A stretch of DNA of 51,999 nt from the NCBI GenBank assembly GCA_003241385.1, contig QFPO01000021.1, forward strand, positions 1 to 51,999, given 5' to 3'. Both the position numbers and the translations under genes were made by a program. The notes under the pieces were generated by a model that saw only the letters and a program-made list of their open reading frames with translations, made no database searches and had not been told where the DNA came from. This document shows positions 34,273 to 43,343 of the stretch, in pieces. Source of the stretch: Rhodanobacter denitrificans (GTDB lineage: Bacteria > Pseudomonadota > Gammaproteobacteria > Xanthomonadales > Rhodanobacteraceae). Each line of letters opens with the position of its first letter. Within the stretch, counting starts at the first letter, position 1.

Positions 34273-35712
34273 TCAGGCGTGCGCCGGTGCCGGCACCGGA
34301 ATCCGCGGCGGCTCGCGCAGCGGAACCACGGTGCGCCAGACGTTCCAGCCCATCAGCAGCATGCCGCCGAGGAACATCAGGCCGCCGACGAAGCGGGTGA
34401 CGTAGTAGGGATAGGTCTGGCGGACCGACTCGATGAACGTGTAGGTCAGCGTGCCGTCGGCATTGGTCGCGCGCCACATCAGGCCCTGCATGACGCCGGC
34501 GATCCACATCGCGGCGATGTAGAGCACGATGCCGATCGTGGCGATCCAGAAGTGCGCGTCGATCGCCTTGATCGAGTACATGCGCTCGCGACCGTACAGC
34601 CGCGGCAGCATGGCGTAGATCGCGCCGATCGTGACGAAGGCGACCCAGCCCAGTGCGCCGGCGTGGACGTGGCCGATCGTCCAGTCGGTGTAGTGCGAGA
34701 GCGAGTTGACCGTCTTGATCGACATCATCGGACCTTCGAAGGTCGACATGCCGTAGAACGACAGCGAGACGATCATGAACTTGAGGATCGGGTCGGTGCG
34801 CAGTTTGTGCCACGCGCCCGACAGCGTCATGATGCCGTTGATCATGCCGCCCCAGCTCGGCGCGAGCAGAATCAGCGAGAACACCATGCCCAGCGACTGC
34901 GCCCAGTCCGGCAGCGCGGTGTAGTGCAGGTGGTGCGGACCGGCCCACATGTAGACCGAGATCAGCGCCCAGAAATGCACGACCGACAGGCGGTAGGAGT
35001 AGATCGGCCGCTGCGCCTGCTTGGGCACGTAGTAGTACATGATCCCGAGGAAGCCGGCGGTCAGGAAGAAGCCCACCGCGTTGTGGCCGTACCACCACTG
35101 CACCATCGCATCGACCGCGCCGGAGTAGACCGGATAGGACTGGGTCCAGCTGACCGGAATCGCGATGCTGTTGACGATGTGCAGCACCGCCACGGCCAGG
35201 ATGAACGCGCCGAAGAACCAGTTGGCGACGTAGATGTGCTTGACGCGGCGCTTGACGATCGTGCCGAAGAACACGACCGCGTAGGCGACCCAGACCAGCG
35301 CGATCAGGATGTCGATCGGCCAGATCAGCTCGGCGTATTCCTTGCCCTGGCTCAAGCCCAGCGGCAGCGTGATCACCGCCAGCACGATGACGGCCTGCCA
35401 TCCCCAGAACGTGAAGGACGCCAGCGCATCGCTGAACAGCCGTACGTGACAGGTGCGCTGGACGACGTAGTAGGCGGTCGCGAACAGGCCGCTGCCGCCG
35501 AACGCGAAGATCACCGCATTGGTGTGCAGCGGACGCAACCGCCCGTAGCTCAGCCAGGGCACGTCGAAGTTCAGTGCCGGCCAGGCGAGCTGGGCGGCGA
35601 TCAAGAGGCCGACCGCCATGCCCACGATGCCCCATATCACGGTGGCGATCGTGAACTGGCGAACGACGGTGTCGTTGTAGATTTCCTCGCCGCTTTGCAT
35701 GTGCCATCCCAT
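34273..35712 (-). CDS. ccoN: cbb3 cytochrome oxidase catalytic subunit CcoN
   Basis: A 479-residue heme-copper oxidase subunit I of the C family, with about 12 transmembrane spans. Conserved His ligand motifs are LHTNAVIF, WWYGHNAVGF (CuB His and the cross-linked Tyr region), GPHHLHYTA and GHVHAGALGW. It reduces O2 to water at high affinity and pumps protons. It heads a ten-gene operon (N-O-Q-P-unknown-G-FixH-like-I-S-TauE-like) in which seven junctions are 4-nt start/stop overlaps. An FNR-type site precedes it, so it should be induced at low oxygen. ATG 35700 (MQSGEEIYN) is an equally good start: GGGATGG lies before it. Confidence 0.97.
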   Translation of the reverse strand: MGWHMQSGEEIYNDTVVRQFTIATVIWGIVGMAVGLLIAAQLAWPALNFDVPWLSYGRLRPLHTNAVIFAFGGSGLFATAYYVVQRTCHVRLFSDALASFTFWGWQAVIVLAVITLPLGLSQGKEYAELIWPIDILIALVWVAYAVVFFGTIVKRRVKHIYVANWFFGAFILAVAVLHIVNSIAIPVSWTQSYPVYSGAVDAMVQWWYGHNAVGFFLTAGFLGIMYYYVPKQAQRPIYSYRLSVVHFWALISVYMWAGPHHLHYTALPDWAQSLGMVFSLILLAPSWGGMINGIMTLSGAWHKLRTDPILKFMIVSLSFYGMSTFEGPMMSIKTVNSLSHYTDWTIGHVHAGALGWVAFVTIGAIYAMLPRLYGRERMYSIKAIDAHFWIATIGIVLYIAAMWIAGVMQGLMWRATNADGTLTYTFIESVRQTYPYYVTRFVGGLMFLGGMLLMGWNVWRTVVPLREPPRIPVPAPAHA

Positions 35713-36040
35713 TGAAGATCCCGGGCGGCAGTGTCGGCGTCGGGCTGCCGGCGCAACTTGACCAGGATCAAGTCTGAACGCCGCCACCGCGCCGGTGCGC
35801 AGGCGCCGCGGCCTTGCACGGCGCGGGCCCGGCGAGGGTCTGCGACAACCTGACGCGCCGTGGGCGAACGGGTGACGCGCGCCGGGCCGCCTGCTCGCCG
35901 GATCGCATTTGATGGTTAAATCGCCACGCCTGCGCGCCGCCTCCCGCGATGGACCGCCGCCGGCGGCTGCGCTGCGTGCGCATCCGCCGCGCCGGACCGG
36001 CCGTCCCCCGTCGATCGCGATCCCTCTGCCGTCCCTCCCG
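35713..36040. other. Divergent intergenic region ccoN / propeller-GGDEF gene
   Basis: A 328-bp gap with no gene visible. It contains the FNR-type site at 35758-35771 near ccoN. Further right is a long-distance inverted repeat (GGCCCGGCG at 35826-35834 and CGCCGGGCC at 35880-35888) and a short AT-rich patch (TTTGATGGTTAAAT at 35908-35921). That patch could belong to the promoter of the plus-strand gene. Confidence 0.6.
35758..35771. promoter_or_regulatory. FNR/Anr-type operator upstream of ccoN
   Basis: TTGAC-CAGG-ATCAA differs from the FNR consensus by one base. Its centre is 53 nt from the ATG at 35712 and 65 nt from the ATG at 35700. If it acts as a class II site at -41.5, transcription would start near 35723. 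That leaves an 11- or 23-nt leader and slightly favours the start at 35700. cbb3 operons are classical FNR/Anr targets. Confidence 0.85.
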
Positions 36041-39028
36041 ATGCTCTCGCCGAACACCCGCCTCGCCCGCGCCGCACTCACCGCGCTCCTGCCGCTGGCC
36101 GTCCTCGCCGGCGGCCAGGCGCATGCGCTGGATCCGGAGCGCCGCGTCGACGAGTACACGGTCACCGGCTGGACGATGGAGGACGGCCTGCCGCACAACC
36201 TCGTGCAGCGCATCGCGCAGGGACCGGAAGGCTTCCTGTGGATCGGCACCTGGGAAGGCGCGGCGCGCTTCAACGGCCGCAGCTTCACGACGTTCGACGC
36301 GCGCAGCGTGCCCGGCATCGACCTGGTCGGCGTGCGCAGCATCGTGCCCGACGGCGCCGCGCTGCTGTTCGGCACCGCGCAGTACGGCGTGTTCCGGCTG
36401 TCCGGCGGCCACTGGGAAAGGCTCGGCGGTGCCGACGCGCAGCGTCTGCAGGTCACCGTCCTGCTGCGCGACCGCGACGGCGCGCTGTGGATCGGCACCG
36501 AGGACGGCCTGCACCGGCTCGACGCCGACGGCGAGCTCGCCTCGTTCGGCCCCGAGCAGGGGCTCGCCGGTCGGCTCGTCTTCAGCCTGCTGCAGCTCGC
36601 CGACGGCGACCTCGCGGTCGGCACCGAGCGCGGCCTGGAGCGCATCCATGCCGGCGCAGCGACGCCGTGGGGCACGGCGCTCGGCCTGCCGGCCGCACCG
36701 GTGCGCAGCCTGCTGACGGTCAGCGACGGCGCCCTGCTCGCCGGCGGCCATGCCGGTGCCTGGCGGATCGGCAGCGGCGAGGCCGCGGCACGCCCGCTGG
36801 TCGAGACGCGCGTGGAGGCGATGCTCGAGGACCGCGACGGACAGGTCTGGCTGTCGACGGCCGGCGACGGCCTGTTCCGCTATCGTGACGCCGGGTTCGA
36901 GGACGGCCCCGCCCGGCTGGCACTGCCGGGTCGCGGCGGCCCGGCGCTGTTCGAGGATCGCGAAGGCCTGATCTGGGTCGGCACGACGAACGGGCTGTAC
37001 CGGATCGCCGACGGGCCGGTCTACGGCATCGATTCGGCGCGCGGCCTCAGCGACGGCTACACGCGCGTCGTCATGGAGACCGACGACGGCGCGGTCTGGA
37101 TCGGCCATGCCGGCGGTCTGGACCGGCTGCGCGAGGACCGCGTCGAGGCGGTGCCGCTGCCCGGTCTCGGTGGCCGTCCGGCCTCGGTGCTGGCGCTGGC
37201 GCCGTCCCGCGACGGCGGGCTGTGGCTGGGCACCTACGATCAGGGCGTGCTGCACCTGCCCGGCCCGGCCGGCGGCGCGCCGCTACCGCGCCTGAGCCGT
37301 GCCGACGGCCTGCCGGCCGACCACATCCGTGCCCTGCTCGAGGATCCGGACGGCACGCTCTGGATCGGCACGACGCACGGCCTGGCGCGTCGTCGCGGCG
37401 GCGAGCTGCGCGTGTTCGGCAGCGCCGACGGGCTGCCGGCCGGCTTCATCCGCGTGCTGTACCGCGCACCCGACGGCGTGCTGTGGATCGGCACTTCGGC
37501 CGGCATCGCCGCGATCGGTGCCGACGAGCGGATCCGCGCCTGGCATCCGGACCGGGACTTCCCGGCGATGGGCAGCTTCGATTTCCTCGGCGATCCGGAC
37601 GGCACGCTGTGGATCGCCAGCGACCGCGGCCTGCTGCGGATGCGCGAGGGTCGCTTCACGGTCTACGACCGCCGCGCCGGCCTGCCCAAGGACACCGTGT
37701 TCCGCGTGCTCGACGACGGCCGCGGCCAGCTCTGGCTGTCGAGCAACCACGGCGTGTTCCGGATCGCGCGCGAGGCGCTGGACGCGCACGACCGGGGCCT
37801 TCGCCGCCAGCTCGCGCTGGAAGTGTTCGACCGCACCGACGGCATGCCGAGCAGCCAGAGCAACGGCGGCAGCGCCCCGGCCGGCTGGATCGGCCGCGAC
37901 GGCCGGCTCTGGTTTCCGACCGCGGCCGGCGTCGCCGTCGTCGACCCGGCGGCGACCGACCGCCAGCCGCGCGGCGAGATCCCGATCGCGTTCGAGCGCG
38001 TCCTCGTCGACGGCCAGGCGCGGCCCCCGGCGCCGCACCACACCCTCGGACCCGAGGTGCGTCGCGTCGCGATCGCATTCGCGGGCCTGAGCTTCCGCGC
38101 ACCGCGCGACGTGCGCTACCGCTACCGCATGAGCGGCTTCGACGAGGGCTGGCTCGAGGCCGGACCCGACGCCGAGGCGGTCTACACGAACCTGCCGCCG
38201 GGCCGGTTCCGGTTCGAGGTGCAGGCCGCGCGCGTGCCGGTCGACTGGAGCGAGGTCCATGCGATGCCGGCGACGATCGACGTCGAGGTGGAGCCCCCGT
38301 TCTGGCGCCGCAGCGGCTTCGTCGCGGCCGCCCTGGTCGCCGCGGTGATCCTGGTCGACCTCGCCAGCCGGCTGCGCTCGATCCACTACCGGCGCCGCGA
38401 ACGCCGCCTGGCCGCGTTGATCGAGCAGCACACCCACGACCTGCGCGCGAAGAACGCCGCGCTCGAGCGTGCCGATCGCGAGCGCGAGGATCTGCTGCGC
38501 CGCCTGGAGTACCAGGCCCTGCACGATCCGCTGACCGGCCTGCCGAACCGGCGCGCCGCCGACGCCTACCTGGTCGAGACGATCGGGCGGCTCACGGCCG
38601 ACGGCGGCCAGCTCAGCGTCGGCCTGCTCGACGTCGACCATTTCAAGCGGATCAACGACGAGCACGGCCACGACGCCGGCGACGCGGTGCTGCGCGAGGT
38701 CGCCGCGCTGCTGACCGAGGCGCTCGGCGCCGACGGCTTCGCGGCACGCCACGGCGGCGAGGAGTTCCTGATCGCGCTGACCGGCCGGCCGCCGGCGGTC
38801 GCGCGGTCGACGTTCGAGCGTCTGCGCGAGCGGATCGCCGCGCGCCGGCTGGCCGCCGGCGGCGAGCGGCCGCTGCAATGCACGGCCAGCATCGGCCTGG
38901 CGGTCTGGCGCGCGCCGCTCGGCCCGCGCCAGCTGCTCGCGCTGGCCGACCGGCGGCTCTATCGCGCCAAGCGGCGCGGCCGCAACTGCATCGTCGGCGA
39001 AGACGAGGACGACACGCCGGCGCCGTGA
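36041..39028 (+). CDS. Propeller-sensor diguanylate cyclase (GGDEF)
   Basis: A 995-residue transmembrane signalling enzyme. A signal peptide (about 1-28, ending QAHA) is followed by roughly 12-14 Reg_prop blades (GFLWIGTWEGAARFNG, GALWIGTEDGLHRLD, GTLWIGTTHGLARR and others) and a Y_Y_Y domain (about 690-760). A transmembrane span (FVAAALVAAVILVDLA), a coiled coil (about 800-835) and a GGDEF domain complete it. The active loop is GGEEF at 905-909, with DPLTGLPNRR and DVDHFKRIND conserved, so c-di-GMP synthesis is expected. No RxxD inhibitory site precedes GGEEF. It has the same sensor plan as the histidine kinase at 10.2 kb. ATG 36041 was chosen for the signal peptide; no clear ribosome site. 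Confidence 0.9.
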   Translation: MLSPNTRLARAALTALLPLAVLAGGQAHALDPERRVDEYTVTGWTMEDGLPHNLVQRIAQGPEGFLWIGTWEGAARFNGRSFTTFDARSVPGIDLVGVRSIVPDGAALLFGTAQYGVFRLSGGHWERLGGADAQRLQVTVLLRDRDGALWIGTEDGLHRLDADGELASFGPEQGLAGRLVFSLLQLADGDLAVGTERGLERIHAGAATPWGTALGLPAAPVRSLLTVSDGALLAGGHAGAWRIGSGEAAARPLVETRVEAMLEDRDGQVWLSTAGDGLFRYRDAGFEDGPARLALPGRGGPALFEDREGLIWVGTTNGLYRIADGPVYGIDSARGLSDGYTRVVMETDDGAVWIGHAGGLDRLREDRVEAVPLPGLGGRPASVLALAPSRDGGLWLGTYDQGVLHLPGPAGGAPLPRLSRADGLPADHIRALLEDPDGTLWIGTTHGLARRRGGELRVFGSADGLPAGFIRVLYRAPDGVLWIGTSAGIAAIGADERIRAWHPDRDFPAMGSFDFLGDPDGTLWIASDRGLLRMREGRFTVYDRRAGLPKDTVFRVLDDGRGQLWLSSNHGVFRIAREALDAHDRGLRRQLALEVFDRTDGMPSSQSNGGSAPAGWIGRDGRLWFPTAAGVAVVDPAATDRQPRGEIPIAFERVLVDGQARPPAPHHTLGPEVRRVAIAFAGLSFRAPRDVRYRYRMSGFDEGWLEAGPDAEAVYTNLPPGRFRFEVQAARVPVDWSEVHAMPATIDVEVEPPFWRRSGFVAAALVAAVILVDLASRLRSIHYRRRERRLAALIEQHTHDLRAKNAALERADREREDLLRRLEYQALHDPLTGLPNRRAADAYLVETIGRLTADGGQLSVGLLDVDHFKRINDEHGHDAGDAVLREVAALLTEALGADGFAARHGGEEFLIALTGRPPAVARSTFERLRERIAARRLAAGGERPLQCTASIGLAVWRAPLGPRQLLALADRRLYRAKRRGRNCIVGEDEDDTPAP

Positions 39029-39038
39029 CGCGGCGCGC

Positions 39039-40253
39039 TCAGGTCCCGGTGCTGCCGGGCGTCGGACGCTGCGCCAGCAGCAGCGTCAGGTCGAGCGGGC
39101 GCGTGCCGCGCAGCCCCTCCAGACGGACCGAGGCGCCGGGCGCCAGCGCCGCCTCGCGGTTGCGCAGATCGGCCTGGTCGACGATCTCGCGGCCGTCGAG
39201 CTTGAGCAGCAGGTCGCCCGCACGCAGGCCGGCACGCGCGGCCGGTCCGTCCGGATAGACGTTGGCGACGACCACGCCGCGCCGCGCGACCGACTCCCCG
39301 TTGGCGACCGGGATGTCGGCGTAGTCGACGCCGAACCAGCCGCGCACGACGACGCCGTTGCGGACGATCTGGTCGAGCACCGCGCGCGCGGTCGCGACCG
39401 GGATCGCGAAGCCGATGCCCTCGGCGCCCGGCGTGACCGCGCCGCGGCCGTCGCGGGTCGGCGTGCGCGGATACATCGCGGTATTGATGCCGATCAGCTC
39501 GCCGAGCGCATTGACGAGGGCGCCGCCGGAGTTGCCGGCGTTGATCGCCGCGTCGGTCTGGATGAAGTCCTCGTACGAGGACAGCCGCAGCTGGCGTCCG
39601 GTGCCGCTGACGATGCCCATCGTGACGGTCTTGCCGATGCCGACCGGATTGCCGATCGCCAGCACGACGTCGCCGACGTTGGCCTCGGCGCCGTCGGCGA
39701 TCGCGATGACCGGCAGGTTGCCGACGTCGATCTTGAGCACCGCCAGGTCGGTCTCGGCGTCGGTGCCGACGACGCGCGCCTTGGCGACGCGGTCGTCGTC
39801 GAGCAGCACCTGGATGTCGTCGGCGCCGCTGATGACGTGGTTGTTGGTCAGCACGTAGCCGTCGGCGCTGAAGATCACGCCCGAACCCAGGCTCTGGTCG
39901 CGCCGCTGCATCAGCGGCCCCATCGAATAGGTGCCGAGCAGCCGCTGCGTCAGCGGATCGAGCACGACCCGCGGCTGCAGCTGCCGGTACGGCGTGATCT
40001 TGTCGGCGTAGATGTTGACGACCGACGGCGAGGCGCGGTTGACCGCGTCGGCATAGGAGACCGGACCGCGGCTGCGGCCATTGGTCGCAGCGCCGGCCGG
40101 CGCCGGCGCGCCGACCGCGGCCGGACGCGCGAACGCGCCGCGCAGCCGCTCGACCAGCGCCGGCGAGACCAGGCTGAACACGAACGCGATCGCGAGCCCG
40201 AGCACGGCGAAGCGGCCGATGAAAGCGAGAAGGCGGACGGTGCTGCTGCGCAT
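39039..40253 (-). CDS. DegS/HtrA-type periplasmic serine protease, membrane-anchored
   Basis: A 404-residue trypsin-like protease with an N-terminal membrane anchor (RFAVLGLAIAFVFSLVSPAL). The triad is visible as H139 (TNNHVI), D169 (ETDLAVLK) and S242 (AGNSGGAL). One PDZ domain (about 290-385) follows. One PDZ plus an anchor is the DegS arrangement rather than the two-PDZ DegP one, so it may start the sigma-E envelope-stress cascade. It could also be a general AlgW-like protease. It is divergent from petABC and ends 10 bp from the convergent GGDEF gene. Confidence 0.9.
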   Translation of the reverse strand: MRSSTVRLLAFIGRFAVLGLAIAFVFSLVSPALVERLRGAFARPAAVGAPAPAGAATNGRSRGPVSYADAVNRASPSVVNIYADKITPYRQLQPRVVLDPLTQRLLGTYSMGPLMQRRDQSLGSGVIFSADGYVLTNNHVISGADDIQVLLDDDRVAKARVVGTDAETDLAVLKIDVGNLPVIAIADGAEANVGDVVLAIGNPVGIGKTVTMGIVSGTGRQLRLSSYEDFIQTDAAINAGNSGGALVNALGELIGINTAMYPRTPTRDGRGAVTPGAEGIGFAIPVATARAVLDQIVRNGVVVRGWFGVDYADIPVANGESVARRGVVVANVYPDGPAARAGLRAGDLLLKLDGREIVDQADLRNREAALAPGASVRLEGLRGTRPLDLTLLLAQRPTPGSTGT

Positions 40254-40307
40254 GGAAGGCCGGTTCGACGGAAGCGGCGCAGATCGCCGGCGTCGCGTCC
40301 GCGTTGA

Positions 40308-40336
40308 TTGTGCGGGTTGGGGTGCTTCGCTAAACT
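40308..40336 (+). promoter_or_regulatory. Predicted promoter of petABC
   Basis: -35 TTGTGC (40308-40313), 17-bp spacer, -10 TAAACT (40331-40336). The start point would be near 40343, giving a 5' leader of about 190 nt before petA. That leader contains a perfect 8-bp stem (CCGCGCCG at 40406-40413 with CGGCGCGG at 40435-40442). Confidence 0.6.
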
Positions 40337-40533
40337 AACATGATTTTGAGGGCCGCCCTAACCGGCGCGCATCGTTTCCGGAGCGGTTCCGAGGGGCAGT
40401 CGCTGCCGCGCCGGACGATCGATTCGCGAGACGGCGGCGCGGTGGGGTGCATAGCCAGCGGTCGGACACCGCCCCGAGCGGGCAGCGGCGTCCGGCGTGC
40501 CGAGTTTGAATGCGAGCTATTGCGGAGTACCGG

Positions 40534-41133
40534 ATGGCGACTGACGGCGTAGACAAGGGCCGCCGCCGATTCCTCACCGCGACGACGTCGGTCGTCGGTG
40601 GTGCGGGAATCGTCGTGGCGGCCGTGCCTTTCATCAAATCGTGGGAACCCAGCGCACGGGCGAAGACCGCCGGCGCTCCGGTCGAAGCGGACATCAGCAA
40701 GCTCGAAGAAGGCCAGATGGTGATCTTCGAGTGGCGCGGCCAGCCGGTGTGGATCATCCGGCGCACCCAGGCGCAGCTGGACGCACTGCCGAGCCAGGAC
40801 GCGCGCCTGCGCGATCCGAAGTCGACCAACACCGAGCAGCAGCCGGCGTTCGCGCAGAACGAGTACCGCTCGATGAAGCCCGAGATCCTCGTCCTGGTCG
40901 GCCTGTGCACGCACCTGGGCTGCGCGCCGCAGCTGCATCCGGAGCTCAAGCCCGAGCCGTTCGACGCCCAGTGGAAGGGCGGCTTCTTCTGCCCGTGCCA
41001 CAAGTCGCGCTTCGACATGGCCGGCCGCGTCTATCAGGGCGTCCCGGCGCCGAGCAATCTGGTGGTCCCGCCGTACTCGTTCGTCGACGACAACCACATC
41101 ATGATCGGCGTCAACGCCGGAGGGGCGGCGTGA
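40534..41133 (+). CDS. petA: Ubiquinol-cytochrome c reductase Rieske iron-sulfur subunit
   Basis: A 199-residue Rieske protein of the bc1 complex. The N-terminus carries a Tat-like motif (KGRRRFLTATTS) and the membrane helix (VVGGAGIVVAAVPFIKSW). The [2Fe-2S] ligands sit in CTHLGC and CPCHKS. The start at 40534 is supported by GGAG 6 nt upstream and the standard MATDGVDKGRRRFL start. It takes electrons from ubiquinol and passes them to cytochrome c1, feeding the cbb3 oxidase encoded 5 kb away. The stop overlaps the petB start (TGATG). Confidence 0.97.
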   Translation: MATDGVDKGRRRFLTATTSVVGGAGIVVAAVPFIKSWEPSARAKTAGAPVEADISKLEEGQMVIFEWRGQPVWIIRRTQAQLDALPSQDARLRDPKSTNTEQQPAFAQNEYRSMKPEILVLVGLCTHLGCAPQLHPELKPEPFDAQWKGGFFCPCHKSRFDMAGRVYQGVPAPSNLVVPPYSFVDDNHIMIGVNAGGAA

Positions 41134-42398
41134 TGGCCAACTTCCTGACCCGCGCCGGCGCCGGCCTGCAGGACTGGTTCAACGAACGCGCTCCTTCGTT
41201 CGGCCCGTTCTACCGCAAGCACATGTCGGAGTACTACGCTCCGAAGAACTTCAACATCTGGTACATCTTCGGCGTGCTGTCGATGGTGGTGCTGATCAAT
41301 CAGATCGTCACCGGCATCTTCCTGACGATGCATTTCAAGCCGAGTGCGGCGGAAGCCTTCAACTCGGTCGAATACATCATGCGCGACGTCGAGTGGGGCT
41401 GGCTGATCCGCTACATGCACTCCACCGGTGCGTCGGCGTTCTTCATCGTGGTCTACATCCACATGTTCCGCGGCGTCATGTACGGCTCGTACAAGCGCCC
41501 GCGCGAGCTGGTCTGGGTGCTCGGCATGCTGATCTACCTCGTCCTGATGGCCGAGGCGTTCCTCGGCTACGTGCTGCCGTGGGGCCAGATGTCGTTCTGG
41601 GGCGCCAAGGTGATCATCTCGCTGTTCGGCGCGATCCCGTATGTCGGCGGCGCGCTGACCGAGTGGATCATGGGCGACTACCTGCCGTCCGACGCGACGC
41701 TCAACCGCTTCTTCGCGCTGCACGTGATCGCGCTGCCGCTGGTGCTGCTGCTGCTGGTCGTGCTGCACATCTTCGCGCTGCACGAGGTCGGCTCGAACAA
41801 CCCCGACGGCGTCGAGATCAAGAAGGGACCCAAGGGCAACCGCTGGTCGCCGACCGCACCGGCCGACGGTGTCCCGTTCCACCCGTACTTCACGGTCAAG
41901 GACACGTTCTACACCGGCTTCTTCCTGATGATCTGCGCGTTCATCCTGTTCTTCGAACCGACCGTCGGCGGCTGGTTCCTCGAACACGACAACTTCATCG
42001 AGGCCAACCGCCTGGTGACGCCCGAGCACATCAAGCCGGTGTGGTACTACACGCCGTTCTACGCGATGCTGCGCGTGGTTCCGGACAAGCTGTTCGGCGT
42101 GCTGACGATGTTCGGCGCGATCGTGATCCTGTTCTTCCTGCCGTGGCTCGACCGCGGCAAGGTCAAATCGTGGCGCTACCGCGGCACCGGCTTCCGCGTC
42201 GCCCTGTTCGTGCTCGGCATCTGCTTCGTATGGCTCGGCAAGATCGGCGCCGGCCCGGGCACCGACCCGGTCGAGACGATCATCGGCCGCTTCCTGACCG
42301 CCCTGTACTTCGGCTTCTTCCTGTTCGTGTGGGCGTACACCTACTTCGGCTGGGAAAAGACCAAGCCGGTTCCGGAACGGGTGACCACCCATGACTGA
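41133..42398 (+). CDS. petB: Ubiquinol-cytochrome c reductase cytochrome b subunit
   Basis: A 421-residue cytochrome b with eight membrane spans and two b hemes. The paired His ligands are seen in RYMHSTGASAFF, YIHMFRGVMYG, ALHVIALPLV and VLHIFALHEVGS. The Qo motif appears as PEHIKPVWYY (PEWY-type region), and GYVLPWGQMSFWGAKV is a classic signature. The start is read from TGATG overlap with petA, with GGAGGGG upstream. Length is normal for bacterial full-length cytochrome b. Confidence 0.97.
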   Translation: MANFLTRAGAGLQDWFNERAPSFGPFYRKHMSEYYAPKNFNIWYIFGVLSMVVLINQIVTGIFLTMHFKPSAAEAFNSVEYIMRDVEWGWLIRYMHSTGASAFFIVVYIHMFRGVMYGSYKRPRELVWVLGMLIYLVLMAEAFLGYVLPWGQMSFWGAKVIISLFGAIPYVGGALTEWIMGDYLPSDATLNRFFALHVIALPLVLLLLVVLHIFALHEVGSNNPDGVEIKKGPKGNRWSPTAPADGVPFHPYFTVKDTFYTGFFLMICAFILFFEPTVGGWFLEHDNFIEANRLVTPEHIKPVWYYTPFYAMLRVVPDKLFGVLTMFGAIVILFFLPWLDRGKVKSWRYRGTGFRVALFVLGICFVWLGKIGAGPGTDPVETIIGRFLTALYFGFFLFVWAYTYFGWEKTKPVPERVTTHD

Positions 42399-43155
42399 GA
42401 CGATCATGCAGCAGACGCGACGTTCGATCGTTGGTTTCGTCCTCGGCCTGGGCCTCGCGCTCGCGCCGGCGGCGATGGCCGCCGGCGGCGGCGCACTCCA
42501 GGCCTCCAGCACCAGCCTGTCCGACCGCGGTTCGCTGCAGAACGGCGCCAAGCTGTTCTTCAACTACTGCTCGGGCTGCCACTCGCTGAAGCTGATGCGC
42601 TACTCGCGCATCGCCGAGGATCTGGGCCTGACCGAAGACCAGGTCATGCAGAACCTCAACTTCACCGGCGCCAAGTTCGGCGAGCAGATCCCGCGCACGA
42701 TGAATCCGGACGACGGCAAGGCCTGGTTCGGCAATGCCGCGCCGGACCTGTCGCTGGTCGCGCGCGCCAAGGCCGGCGGCCCGGACTGGATCTACACCTA
42801 TCTGAAGACGTTCTATCTGGACCCGTCGCGGCCGACCGGCTGGAACAACACGACGTTCCCGAACGTCTCGATGCCGAACCCGCTGTGGGAGCTCCAGGGC
42901 ATCCAGACCGCGGTGTTCAAGACCGGTCCGGAAGGCGAGCCGGTGTTCGACCGCTTCGAGCTGCACCAGCCCGGTTCGATGAGCCCGGCCGAGTTCGACG
43001 TGGTCGCGCGCGACATCGCCAACTTCCTGCGCTACACCGCCGAACCGGCCGCGCTGAAGCGGCACGCGGTCGGCGTCTGGGTGATCCTGTTCCTGGGCCT
43101 GTTCACGTTCCTGGCCTGGCTGCTCAAGCAGGAGTACTGGAAGGACGTACACTGA
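42391..43155 (+). CDS. petC: Ubiquinol-cytochrome c reductase cytochrome c1 subunit
   Basis: A 254-residue cytochrome c1. A signal peptide (about 1-30, ending AAMAAG) is followed by the heme site C60-x2-C63-H64 (YCSGCHSLKLMRYSR). A C-terminal anchor helix (VGVWVILFLGLFTFLAWLL) and the usual closing LKQEYWKDVH end the protein. The Met heme ligand region is in NVSMPNPLW. The start codon overlaps the petB stop by 8 nt; an in-frame ATG at 42406 is possible. Confidence 0.97.
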   Translation: MTETIMQQTRRSIVGFVLGLGLALAPAAMAAGGGALQASSTSLSDRGSLQNGAKLFFNYCSGCHSLKLMRYSRIAEDLGLTEDQVMQNLNFTGAKFGEQIPRTMNPDDGKAWFGNAAPDLSLVARAKAGGPDWIYTYLKTFYLDPSRPTGWNNTTFPNVSMPNPLWELQGIQTAVFKTGPEGEPVFDRFELHQPGSMSPAEFDVVARDIANFLRYTAEPAALKRHAVGVWVILFLGLFTFLAWLLKQEYWKDVH

Positions 43156-43225
43156 ACCGCCCTCCCCCGTCCCTATGCGCCACGGCGGCTGCGTAGTAGA
43201 TTGTCCGCCGACATTCAGACCGTGA

Positions 43226-43259
43226 CGGTCCGGACCCGGAATCGCACCGGGCCGGACCG
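43226..43259. terminator. Hairpin between petC and sspA
   Basis: Stacked stems CGGTCCGG / CCGGACCG and CCCGG / CCGGG with one bulged A and a 7-nt loop. It lies 70 nt after petC. There is no U-run, so partial termination or mRNA stabilisation is also possible. Confidence 0.5.
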
Positions 43260-43343
43260 CCCCAGGTCCGCAGGGGCATTCAAAACATCGCCGACGGACG
43301 GAATCGTTCCGTGCGCCACCGGCGGGAGGGAGGGGTCAAAAGC

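Noticed and set aside
35908..35921. Second FNR site (TTGATGGTTAAAT)
   Set aside because: Only the left half-site fits; the right half does not match ATCAA.
40340..40552. 70-residue frame upstream of petA
   Set aside because: Its ATG lies at or before the predicted transcription start, it has no ribosome site, and it overlaps petA.
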